Position numbers and translations under genes: made by a program. The notes beneath the pieces were generated by a model. It did not search any database and was not told where the DNA came from. It saw only the letters and a program-made list of their open reading frames with translations. From Syntrophales bacterium (GTDB lineage Bacteria; Desulfobacterota; Syntrophia; Syntrophales; UBA2210), in the NCBI GenBank assembly GCA_028715865.1, contig JAQUQY010000016.1, positions 1 to 14,209 on the forward strand: a stretch of DNA of 14,209 nucleotides. Direction: 5' to 3'. Positions 1-6,089 of the stretch are shown here, piece by piece. Position 1 is the first letter of the stretch. Each line of letters begins with the position of its first letter.

Positions 1-524
1 TGCAGATTCTCTGGGTCAACATGGTTACCGCCGTCACGCTGGCACTGGCCCTTTCCTTCGAGCCCATGGAGAGAAAGATCATGGAACGCCCTCCCCGGAA
101 ACCGGACGAGCCTCTGCTGGGCAGATATTTCATTTGGCGTATTGCCTTCGTGTCCTGTCTCATCGGCGGCCTGGTCCTCCTGGTGTATACGATGATGAAG
201 GGTGCCGGAGCCGATATCGATGTGGCCAGGACCATCGCCGTGAACAGCCTCGTGGCGGGGCAGTTGTTTTATCTTTTCAGCTGCCGTAAGATATACGAAT
301 CAAGCTTTACGGGGGATTTCTTCAATAACAGGATCGCCTTCATGGCCGTCGGCGCGCTTGTTGCGCTCCAGCTTCTTTTCACCTACCTCCCCCTGATGAA
401 CACTCTATTCGGTTCAGCGTCTCTGGCCGCCATGGACTGGCTCTATCCGCTCGTCATCGGTGTTTTCGTGTTCTTCATGGTTGAGGCTGAGAAGTTCCTC
501 TTCAACCGATTGCGGCCGACCTGA
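1..524 (+). CDS. Cation-transporting P-type ATPase, C-terminal part (5'-truncated)
   Basis: The reading frame is open from the window edge (first full codon at base 3) to TGA at 522-524, so the phosphorylation and nucleotide-binding domains lie outside. What remains is the C-terminal membrane domain of a P2-type ATPase: it begins QILWVNMVTAV, the M6 helix signature, followed by LALALSFEPME and a basic cytoplasmic loop with RPPRKPDEPLL. About four further hydrophobic helices follow, near residues 40-60, 75-90, 110-128 and 140-160 counted from base 21, and the protein ends in a short basic tail. In calcium pumps of the SERCA type the M6 motif reads NLVTD; here the Asp position is Ala (NMVTA), resembling the bacterial CtpF-like group as I recall it. 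The enzyme would pump a cation across the inner membrane using ATP; which cation cannot be said. Confidence 0.85.
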   Translation, partial: QILWVNMVTAVTLALALSFEPMERKIMERPPRKPDEPLLGRYFIWRIAFVSCLIGGLVLLVYTMMKGAGADIDVARTIAVNSLVAGQLFYLFSCRKIYESSFTGDFFNNRIAFMAVGALVALQLLFTYLPLMNTLFGSASLAAMDWLYPLVIGVFVFFMVEAEKFLFNRLRPT

Positions 525-538
525 CCTGAAAGCATTGG

Positions 539-559
539 CGCCGGTCACAAAAGCCGGCG
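539..559. terminator. Possible hairpin between convergent genes
   Basis: CGCCGG at 539-544 pairs with CCGGCG at 554-559, plus a T-G wobble inside, closing a loop of about seven bases. It lies in the 70-bp gap where the P-type ATPase gene and smpB converge, the right place for a shared terminator. There is no clear T-run on either side, so it would be a weak or factor-assisted terminator at best. Confidence 0.3.
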
Positions 560-594
560 GGCAGCAATTTATCAAGTGATGAATGGGGGCGACC

Positions 595-1071
595 TTATCT
601 GTGACGCTCTTTTATGGCCCTCTCCATTTCACGGCGGTCCGTTTTTCTCTTCAGGTCTTCCCGCTTGTCGAAGAGTCTCTTTCCTTTGCCAACTCCGACT
701 TCGACCTTAACTTTCCCGTTCCTGAAGTATGCCTTTGTGGGTACAAGCGTAAAGCCCCTTTCCTGGAACTTTCCGTAAAGTCGCTTTATTTCCCTTTTGT
801 GAAGGAGTAGCTTCCTGGTTCGCAACGGATCGTGGTTGAACCGGTTGCCGTGGGTGTAGGGACTTATGTGCATTCCCGTGAGATAGACCTCACCGTTCTT
901 TATTGTTCCGTAGCTGTCCTTGAGGCTGGCTCTTCCCTCCCGGAGGGATTTCACTTCCGTTCCTACCAGTACTATGCCCGCTTCGTAGACATCTTCAATG
1001 AAATAGTTTGCTCGTGCCAGCTTGTTCTGGCATATGAGCTTTTCGCCGCTTCTATCTTTTTTTTTCGTCAT
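595..1071 (-). CDS. smpB: SsrA-binding protein SmpB
   Basis: SmpB binds tmRNA and delivers it to stalled ribosomes, which allows trans-translation, release of the ribosome and tagging of the incomplete peptide. The 158-residue protein has the usual family length. It shows the N-terminal NKLARANYFIEDVYEAG segment (residues 16-32), the beta-barrel signature GTEVKSLREG (37-46), HISPYTHGN (68-76), and the basic C-terminal tail beginning GKGKRLFDKRE (about 128-138) that enters the decoding centre. The ATG at 1071 overlaps the TGA of the upstream ttcA in an ATGA arrangement, so translation is probably coupled; only a short AAGG precedes the start. Codons 3-5 are AAA repeated within a run of nine A. 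The tmRNA gene ssrA, often near smpB, is not in this window. Confidence 0.97.
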   Translation of the reverse strand: MTKKKDRSGEKLICQNKLARANYFIEDVYEAGIVLVGTEVKSLREGRASLKDSYGTIKNGEVYLTGMHISPYTHGNRFNHDPLRTRKLLLHKREIKRLYGKFQERGFTLVPTKAYFRNGKVKVEVGVGKGKRLFDKREDLKRKTDRREMERAIKERHR

Positions 1072-1874
1072 GCCTTTTCTCTGGTTGAGGGAATCTCTGC
1101 CTTTTCAGAACTGTTTTCATTTTCAGGTTTCGCTTTTTTTATCAGGTAATCAGGCTTCACGTGGCTCATGGATTTGAAAATGTTTTCCCTTATGTCTTTA
1201 TTGTCCTTCTCAAGTTGTTTCAGGAGTTCCTTTATATATGCCCTCCTGGATGAAGGGGCCGTGGGACAAGCGTTTTCAATCAGGGGGAATCCCCGTTCCA
1301 TTGCGTATCGTTTCACAACGGATTCTTCTAGGTATGCCAAAGGGCGCACAAGGTGGTACTTGCCCCCGAATACGGGCTGGTTGGGGACCATGGTGCTTAT
1401 TTCCCTTCCATAGAACATATTTATAAGAAGCGTTTCGATTATATCATCTTTGTGATGTCCCAAGGCAATTTTATTGCACTTAAGCTCTTCGGCCGCTGTG
1501 AATATTTCCTTCCTTCGAAGGCGGGAGCAGAGAAAGCAGGGATTTTTTGTGTTCACGGCGCTGTGAGCTACGGGTCCTATATCTGTTTTCTTTATGATGT
1601 ATTCCTTCCCGCTTTTTTTAAAAAGCCTCTCCATTTCGTTAAACGACTGGTAAGACGGATCGAAGCCATGGTCGATGTGTACGATGGAGATTTTGAAGGG
1701 AGGAAGAAACAGCATGGGAGAGGACAGCAGTTCCAGAAGGACCAGGCTGTCTCGGCCTCCGGATACGCCGACGAGGACATTGTCCCCTTCCTCGATCATC
1801 CCGTAATCCAGGGATGCCTTCTCGAGCCATTTTTTCAGGTGCAGAAAGAGACGGGTGTCTTTTTTTGTTTTCAC
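1068..1874 (-). CDS. ttcA: TtcA-like tRNA 2-thiocytidine synthetase (PP-loop ATPase)
   Basis: The family adenylates and thiolates cytidine 32 of certain tRNAs using ATP and an iron-sulfur cluster. The 268-residue protein has the PP-loop SGGRDS at residues 38-43, VHIDHGF near 65-71, the cysteine pair CFLC at 113-116 followed by SRLRR, GHHKDD at 139-144, and a third cysteine at 203 in NACPTA. PP-loop plus three cysteines is the TtcA pattern; TilS lacks them. The start is GTG at 1872-1874: a GAGG lies seven bases upstream, whereas the nearby ATG is in another frame. It is shorter than E. coli TtcA (311 residues as I recall) and ends in a charged, probably disordered tail rich in Glu and Lys that overlaps smpB by four bases. 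A promoter is proposed at 1913-1940. A related thiolase of another specificity cannot be excluded. Confidence 0.88.
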   Translation of the reverse strand: MKTKKDTRLFLHLKKWLEKASLDYGMIEEGDNVLVGVSGGRDSLVLLELLSSPMLFLPPFKISIVHIDHGFDPSYQSFNEMERLFKKSGKEYIIKKTDIGPVAHSAVNTKNPCFLCSRLRRKEIFTAAEELKCNKIALGHHKDDIIETLLINMFYGREISTMVPNQPVFGGKYHLVRPLAYLEESVVKRYAMERGFPLIENACPTAPSSRRAYIKELLKQLEKDNKDIRENIFKSMSHVKPDYLIKKAKPENENSSEKAEIPSTREKA

Positions 1875-1912
1875 TGAGACGCCTCATTACAATAATGATA
1901 GACTGAAATATC

Positions 1913-1940
1913 CTTATATCAGGAAAGGTTTTTTGATCAA
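1913..1940 (-). promoter_or_regulatory. Candidate sigma70 promoter of ttcA-smpB
   Basis: Read on the minus strand, TTGATC (1940-1935) is followed after 16 bases by TATAAG (1918-1913). The first hexamer matches the -35 consensus at four positions and the second matches the -10 consensus at five. Transcription would start near 1906, about 30 bases before the GTG of ttcA. Confidence 0.5.
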
Positions 1941-1989
1941 TGTTTTAATGGGAGGCTCAATCCGGAAGGGTCGTGCAAGGGATTTCGGG

Positions 1990-2047
1990 AAAAAATGACC
2001 CGGCAACAAGAGGCATCAGGTTAAAGATGACTTGCGGCTGCCGGGTC
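1990..2047 (-). terminator. Rho-independent terminator of ppnP
   Basis: GACCCGGCA at 1997-2005 is perfectly complementary to TGCCGGGTC at 2039-2047, and an inner CAAG/CTTG pair (2007-2010 and 2031-2034) extends the stem. On the minus strand the stem is followed by A and then six T (1995-1990). It begins about 20 bases past the ppnP stop codon. The large loop is unusual but the stem and T-run are convincing. Confidence 0.75.
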
Positions 2048-2067
2048 TTCCTTGTATCTTTTTGTCA

Positions 2068-2454
2068 TTATCCCCTGTCTGAACTTGGATAAGCTTTATC
2101 GATGTAGGTCTTCTTGTTAAGATGGGTTTCAAAGGAGCTTATGTATTCCAGAATACCCTGGTCGACTGCTATTTCAAAATAAGACCAGTCGGGCACTACG
2201 AAGGTGTCGCCGGCGTTGTAAGTTACCCATTCGCCCTCGTTTGCCTGGCGTACTCGGCAACTTCCCGCTGTTATATCCAGTTTTTCAAGATCGTCGCTTC
2301 TGAATTTGTAAACGCCCGGGAGAATAACGCCTATTCTCTTTCTTTTACCATCCTTGAAGGCAACATTATAGCTTACAACCTGTCCGTCATAGTAGACGTT
2401 TGCTTTGCGAAACAAACTTACATCATCAAACTTCTCTGGAAATTTTGACGGCAT
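2068..2454 (-). CDS. ppnP: Pyrimidine/purine nucleoside phosphorylase (PpnP/DUF1255 family)
   Basis: PpnP (E. coli YaiE) is a small cupin-fold enzyme that splits several purine and pyrimidine nucleosides with phosphate, giving the free base and ribose 1-phosphate. Family traits are the segment GVILPGVYKFRSDDLEKLDI, then ITAGSCRVR, the glycine-bearing turn YNAGDTFVVPDWSYFEI, and the final YISSF that ends the cupin core. The frame is open upstream to a TTG at 2499, but I place the start at ATG 2454 because GGAGG sits six bases before it and the promoter would begin transcription near 2509. This gives 128 residues. E. coli PpnP has about 94, so there is a short N-terminal lead and a C-terminal tail of some 20 residues, rich in Lys, Tyr and Ser, beyond the core. 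It is a single-gene unit with its own promoter and terminator. Confidence 0.85.
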   Translation of the reverse strand: MPSKFPEKFDDVSLFRKANVYYDGQVVSYNVAFKDGKRKRIGVILPGVYKFRSDDLEKLDITAGSCRVRQANEGEWVTYNAGDTFVVPDWSYFEIAVDQGILEYISSFETHLNKKTYIDKAYPSSDRG

Positions 2455-2460
2455 TCCCCA

Positions 2461-2465
2461 CCTCC
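2461..2465 (-). promoter_or_regulatory. Ribosome binding site fixing the ppnP start
   Basis: GGAGG on the minus strand lies six bases upstream of ATG 2454. It decides for this ATG over the in-frame TTG at 2499. Confidence 0.8.
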
Positions 2466-2515
2466 GTGATTTGTCGGTCCAGCCTGATTGATATTCCAAT
2501 TACCGTATTTGTTGG

Positions 2516-2545
2516 AGTATAAGCAAAAATGCTTTGCGCTGTCAA
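2516..2545 (-). promoter_or_regulatory. Near-consensus sigma70 promoter of ppnP
   Basis: On the minus strand, a perfect TTGACA (2545-2540) is followed after 18 bases by TATACT (2521-2516), five of six matches to the -10 consensus. Predicted transcription start is near 2509, leaving a leader of about 55 bases. The spacer carries a small inverted repeat (AGCA at 2522-2525 and TGCT at 2530-2533), which could be an operator or chance. Confidence 0.75.
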
Positions 2546-2679
2546 TGAGCTATTCATGGCGGGAAATAAATGCTGGAATCATTAATTCTTCGATCTCTAT
2601 AATCCCTTTTCCCCTGTTGGAAAATTATAGCCTACAAAAGCTCAAAGCGTCATCCAGCTGAAAACTGCAAAATAAAAAG

Positions 2680-2698
2680 TTTGTGTAAAAATCACAAA
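2680..2698. repeat. Inverted repeat TTTGTG-N7-CACAAA
   Basis: TTTGTG at 2680-2685 mirrors CACAAA at 2693-2698, with an A/T-only 7-base centre. It lies in the divergent region, about 64 bp upstream of the proposed -35 of the ATPase operon. It resembles a CRP/FNR-family half-site pair, but the centre is one base shorter than in the classical CRP site. Confidence 0.45.
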
Positions 2699-2733
2699 TA
2701 ATGATCTTAATATTTGATTTTACATATGTTTTT

Positions 2734-2775
2734 GCATTATTCCTGCGGTGCTAAAAAAACCTTGCAAAATAATGC
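2734..2775. repeat. Inverted repeat bracketing the ATPase -35 element
   Basis: GCATTATT at 2734-2741 is perfectly complementary to AATAATGC at 2768-2775, with 26 bases between. The proposed -35 hexamer (2762-2767) lies directly before the second arm, so a dimeric regulator binding both arms would touch the promoter. The function is inferred from position only. Confidence 0.4.
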
Positions 2776-2790
2776 CTCTTTGATTATAAG
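2762..2790 (+). promoter_or_regulatory. Candidate sigma70 promoter of the V-type ATPase operon
   Basis: TTGCAA (2762-2767) and TATAAG (2785-2790) are separated by 17 bases; they match the -35 consensus at four and the -10 consensus at five positions. Transcription would start near 2797 and leave a leader of about 155 bases before the first ATPase gene. No other pair in the 450-bp intergenic region fits as well, but AT-rich DNA gives chance matches. Confidence 0.5.
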
Positions 2791-2877
2791 CGGCACAAGC
2801 AATGTAGTAAGCCCTTCTTTTTTTTTGCAGTGTCTTTGGGCAGTAAATTGCGTTGTGCAAAGAAACGGTGTCCTTCC

Positions 2878-2895
2878 CCCATGAAAATTCATGGG
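2878..2895. repeat. 18-bp palindrome in the ATPase operon leader
   Basis: CCCATGAA (2878-2885) and TTCATGGG (2888-2895) form perfect 8-bp arms around AA. It lies about 80 bases downstream of the proposed transcription start and 57 bases before the first ATG. It could be a repressor operator or a small mRNA hairpin; a T-rich stretch follows at 2901-2907, but not adjacent enough for a convincing terminator. Confidence 0.5.
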
Positions 2896-2952
2896 AATCG
2901 GTTTTTCTCGGTGCCTTGAAAGGCTTATCAATCGTAACGTAAGGGGATAAAC

Positions 2953-3573
2953 ATGGCAAAAACATTGGGAGATATAACGCAGGAACTCAATGAGAAGGTG
3001 TTGGCGCCGGCGAAGGCCGAAGCGGAAGCTTTGGTTAGCAACGCCAAGGATCAGGCGGCCGCTATAGTGGCGGAAGCTCAAGCCCAGGCGGAAAAAGTGC
3101 TTAGCACAGCCAAGGCCGAAGCGGAAAACGTGCGCAAGCAGCACCAGGTTGATATGGAAACGGCAGCCCGAAACTTCATCATCATGGTTCAGGAAAAATT
3201 AGAGGCAGCGGTGGTTTCCCCCGTTGTGGAGGGGGAGCTAAAGGCCGCCCTGGGCGAAGCCGACTTTCTCAAGCGCATGATTGAAAGTCTTCTCAGTGAA
3301 TTTCTGAAAAACCAGAGCCAGGAACAGCCGTTGGAGATTCTCCTGCCCAAACAGCATCAGGCGGATCTCGAAGCCTGGTTCCTCCAGAAATTTCAGGAAA
3401 AAGCGGCCGGTTCTCTGGTCGTGCAATTTACCGACAAGATTACTTTTGGTTTCCACGTCGGCGTTAAAGGCAAGGGCGCCTACTTCAACTTCAGCTCCGG
3501 TCTCGTGGAGGCCTTTTCAAACTTCTGTTCACCGCGCTTCCGCAAACATTTTTTTGCCAGTGAGGAGTCCTAG
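2953..3573 (+). CDS. atpE: V-type ATPase subunit E (peripheral stalk)
   Basis: Subunit E forms the outer stalk that holds the A/B head still against the rotor. The 206-residue protein has the family layout: a long Ala/Glu/Lys-rich helix (about residues 10-95), then a globular C-terminal domain with LEILLPKQHQADLEAWF near 130-147 and FGFHVGVKGKGAYFNFSSG near 165-183. Residues 18-72 fall into five 11-residue units, four of which end in a V, L or R position after an Ala-rich stretch; this hendecad period is typical of right-handed coiled coils in such stalks. AAGGGG lies six bases before the ATG. It is the first gene of the operon, six bases ahead of the next. No partner G/H subunit gene is found beside it. 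The name atpE here means the V-type E subunit, not the F-type c subunit. Confidence 0.88.
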   Translation: MAKTLGDITQELNEKVLAPAKAEAEALVSNAKDQAAAIVAEAQAQAEKVLSTAKAEAENVRKQHQVDMETAARNFIIMVQEKLEAAVVSPVVEGELKAALGEADFLKRMIESLLSEFLKNQSQEQPLEILLPKQHQADLEAWFLQKFQEKAAGSLVVQFTDKITFGFHVGVKGKGAYFNFSSGLVEAFSNFCSPRFRKHFFASEES

Positions 3574-3579
3574 GATAGC

Positions 3580-4308
3580 ATGAGCAACTACTATTTTCTC
3601 ATGTGTCTGCTTCCCGCTATGCCTGCAGAACTGGGAGAAAAAATAGCGCTTCAGTATGGCGAGATTGCCGGTGCGGTCAAGCGGAACATCCATCCCGAGG
3701 ATATTGATGTTACCCACGCCCATCTTCAGAGCGTGGACGTTTTCAACTGGGAGCAGATGGATCAGGGCCGCGATCTCTTTATAGAAGGGGGCCTGTTGTC
3801 CCAGGAAGATATGGCTTCTAACAGGGACCTTCCCGATTTTATCCGGGCTTTCCGCGAAGAAAAGGAGAGGGGTATTCACCGGGCCTATATCTATGACCGT
3901 CTCTGGGAACTCTATTACAGCCATGCCCATGCCGTTGCCGAGCGTTCCGGGTGCCGTTTTCTCATCGATTACCTTGCCTGGGAAATTGACTTGAGGTCGA
4001 GCCTGGCGGCGATGCGCGTTAGGGAAAGAGGCGGTAATGTGGACGATCATGCCATTTTGACCGCTTTTCGTCCCCGTGATTTTTCAAATTTAATAACACA
4101 GCTGAAGAGTCAGAAAAATCCCTTGTTGGCGGAGCGCTATCTCGATGAAGAGAGGATAAGGCAGATTTACCGTTTCGAGGGCAGCTCGAGCTTCTCCATT
4201 GACACTCTTTTGGCTTACGTGTCGCGTTCTGCAATCTATGCTCGCTGGGAAAGAATCGGCGAGCATTTTGATATAGAGACTTATTTATTGCATGGAGGTT
4301 CAATGTGA
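3580..4308 (+). CDS. DUF2764-like V-ATPase operon protein, probable C (d) subunit equivalent
   Basis: This 242-residue soluble protein resembles the uncharacterised DUF2764 family, which occupies the place between E and A in V-type ATPase operons of spirochaetes, chlamydiae and Bacteroidetes. It opens SNYYFLMCLLPAMP, has an acidic, mostly helical body with DLPDFIRAFREEKERG near residues 85-100, WEIDLRSSLAAMRVRERG near 133-150, and a C-terminal helical part ending in FDIETYLLHGGSM. The D-L-R-S and AMRVRERG pieces recall the helical, repeat-built subunit C that couples the central shaft to the membrane ring, but that link is inferred from position and general character, not seen as a motif. The gene begins six bases after E and ends with ATGTGA, its TGA overlapping the GTG of the A subunit gene by four bases, so co-translation with A is likely. 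Confidence 0.7.
   Translation: MSNYYFLMCLLPAMPAELGEKIALQYGEIAGAVKRNIHPEDIDVTHAHLQSVDVFNWEQMDQGRDLFIEGGLLSQEDMASNRDLPDFIRAFREEKERGIHRAYIYDRLWELYYSHAHAVAERSGCRFLIDYLAWEIDLRSSLAAMRVRERGGNVDDHAILTAFRPRDFSNLITQLKSQKNPLLAERYLDEERIRQIYRFEGSSSFSIDTLLAYVSRSAIYARWERIGEHFDIETYLLHGGSM
4294..4299 (+). promoter_or_regulatory. Ribosome binding site supporting the GTG start of subunit A
   Basis: GGAGGT lies five bases before GTG 4305. The ATG two bases earlier belongs to the frame of the upstream gene and is followed at once by its stop. Confidence 0.8.
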
Positions 4309-6089
4309 ACGGTCCCACGCGTGGTAGTGTAGTTGCGGTAAATGGTCCTCTCGTTACCTGTGAAGTGGATGAGGGTAGGGAGGTTCTACAGAATGAGGTC
4401 GCATTTGTGATGTGCGGCGATGTGCCGTTGAAATCGGAGGTTATCCGAATCCGCGGCAGACAGATCGACCTGCAGGTTTTCGAGAGTACGGCTGGCCTGA
4501 AGGTCGGAGACACGGCCGAGTTTTCCGGCGAGCTCCTTTCTGCGACGCTAGGCCCGGGCATGATGGGAATGATTTATGACGGCTTGCAGAACCCCCTCAA
4601 TGAGCTCATCAACGACCAGGGTTTCTTTCTGAGAAGGGGGCAGTATCTCCCCGCACTCAACGCTGAGAAGCTTTGGGATTTCGAGCCCATAGCCAAGGCG
4701 GGCACACAGGTTAGGGCGGGTCATTACCTCGGGCGTGTGATGGAAGGTATCTTTCCGCATCCGATCATGGTTCCGCTCAGGCTTCTGGATACTTGGGAGG
4801 TAGTGGAAATCAAACCCGAGGGCCAATACACGGTCGACGATACCATAGCCGTTCTCCGAAGCGTAGGTTCACAGGCTCAACAGGAAATAGCAGTAACGCT
4901 CAAACAGGAATGGCCTGTTAAAATGCCCATGCGCAGATACGAAGAGCGACTTCTTCCCGATACCCAGCTGCTGACCCAGTGCCGGCTCATAGACATCTTT
5001 TTCCCAATGGCAGAAGGAGGAACGGCCTGTATTCCCGGTCCCTTCGGAGCCGGAAAGACCGTTCTGCAGCAGATTATCTCGCGTTACGCCGAGACGGACA
5101 TAGTGATAATAGTAGCCTGCGGCGAGAGGGCGGGCGAGGTTGTCGAAACAATACGGGAATTCCCGGAACTTGAAGACCCCAAAACAGGCAAGTCGCTGAT
5201 GGACCGCACGGTAATCATCTGCAACACTTCGTCCATGCCTGTGGCAGCACGAGAAGCTTCGATATACACGGGCGTTACGCTTGGTGAGTACTACAGGCAG
5301 CTCGGTCTCAAGGTGCTTGTTTTGGCGGACAGTACGTCCCGCTGGGCACAGGCGCTGCGTGAATCTTCAGCCAGAATGGAGGAAATTCCCGGTGAGGAGG
5401 CCTTCCCGGCCTATCTGGAAAGCCGCATCGCGGCGGTTTACGAGCGCGCCGGCAAGGTTCGGCTTTACAATGAAGAGACCGGATCGCTTACCATGATTGG
5501 AACGGTTTCTCCGGCGGGCGGTAATTTCGAGGAGCCCGTGACGCAGAACACACTGAAAGTGGTGGGCGCCTTCCACGGTCTTTCTAGGACGCGATCCGAC
5601 CAGCGCCGTTATCCTGCCATCGACCCTCTGATGTCATGGAGTCTGTACCTGTCCCAGATGACGGAATCGCTTAATACGCGGCATGAAAAGTGGGTCGAAC
5701 TCGTTCAGGAGGCCCACGACATCATCTTCAAGGGAAGTGAAATACACCAGATGATGCTTGTTGTGGGTGAAGAAGGAATCGGCCTGGACGACCTGGTTGT
5801 CTACTTGAAGTCGGAAATCATCGATGCCGTCTGCCTGCAGCAGGATTCTTTCGACAATGTCGATCAGGCGACTTCGAGAGAGCGTCAGATATCGGACTTT
5901 ATGCTACTGATGGATATGCTGCATCACCCCTTCCAGTTCGATTCCAAGGAGCAGGCAAAAGGACAGATGGTCCATATTCAGAATCTATTTTTCCAGTTAA
6001 AATATAGTCCTTTCAGAGAGGAAGCCTACAACCGATATCGATCAGAGATCGAGGCCATTCTTGAAGGGAAAGGAGCATCGCACTCATGA
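4305..6089 (+). CDS. atpA: V-type ATPase catalytic subunit A
   Basis: Subunit A carries the catalytic nucleotide sites of the A3B3 head. The 594-residue length is normal. Seen in order are the N-terminal barrel with GSVVAVNGPLVTCEV (7-21), the A-specific bulge domain (about 110-200), the Walker A loop GPFGAGKT at 245-252 with Lys251, the GER glutamate at 274 in CGERAGEV, and the Walker B region VLVLADSTSRWAQALRE with Asp342. PAYLESRIAAVYERAG and the SPAGGNFEEPVTQ segment follow, then the helical C-terminal domain ending near EAIEAILEGKG. All catalytic positions expected of an active enzyme appear intact. The start is GTG, overlapping the upstream gene by four bases, with GGAGGT in front. The stop overlaps the ATG of subunit B (ATGA). 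Confidence 0.97.
   Translation: MNGPTRGSVVAVNGPLVTCEVDEGREVLQNEVAFVMCGDVPLKSEVIRIRGRQIDLQVFESTAGLKVGDTAEFSGELLSATLGPGMMGMIYDGLQNPLNELINDQGFFLRRGQYLPALNAEKLWDFEPIAKAGTQVRAGHYLGRVMEGIFPHPIMVPLRLLDTWEVVEIKPEGQYTVDDTIAVLRSVGSQAQQEIAVTLKQEWPVKMPMRRYEERLLPDTQLLTQCRLIDIFFPMAEGGTACIPGPFGAGKTVLQQIISRYAETDIVIIVACGERAGEVVETIREFPELEDPKTGKSLMDRTVIICNTSSMPVAAREASIYTGVTLGEYYRQLGLKVLVLADSTSRWAQALRESSARMEEIPGEEAFPAYLESRIAAVYERAGKVRLYNEETGSLTMIGTVSPAGGNFEEPVTQNTLKVVGAFHGLSRTRSDQRRYPAIDPLMSWSLYLSQMTESLNTRHEKWVELVQEAHDIIFKGSEIHQMMLVVGEEGIGLDDLVVYLKSEIIDAVCLQQDSFDNVDQATSRERQISDFMLLMDMLHHPFQFDSKEQAKGQMVHIQNLFFQLKYSPFREEAYNRYRSEIEAILEGKGASHS

Noticed and set aside
525..594. ssrA (tmRNA) next to smpB
   Set aside because: The gap is only 70 bases and has no tRNA-like ends or tag reading frame.
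2455..2499. Longer ppnP start at TTG 2499
   Set aside because: It would lie only about ten bases after the predicted transcription start, and the ATG at 2454 has a GGAGG at ideal distance.
2789..2806. Sigma54-type promoter around GGCAC
   Set aside because: The GG at the -24 place is not followed by GC at the right distance.
2881..2919. 12-codon leader peptide starting within the palindrome
   Set aside because: No ribosome binding site before it, no run of regulatory codons and no attenuator hairpin after it.
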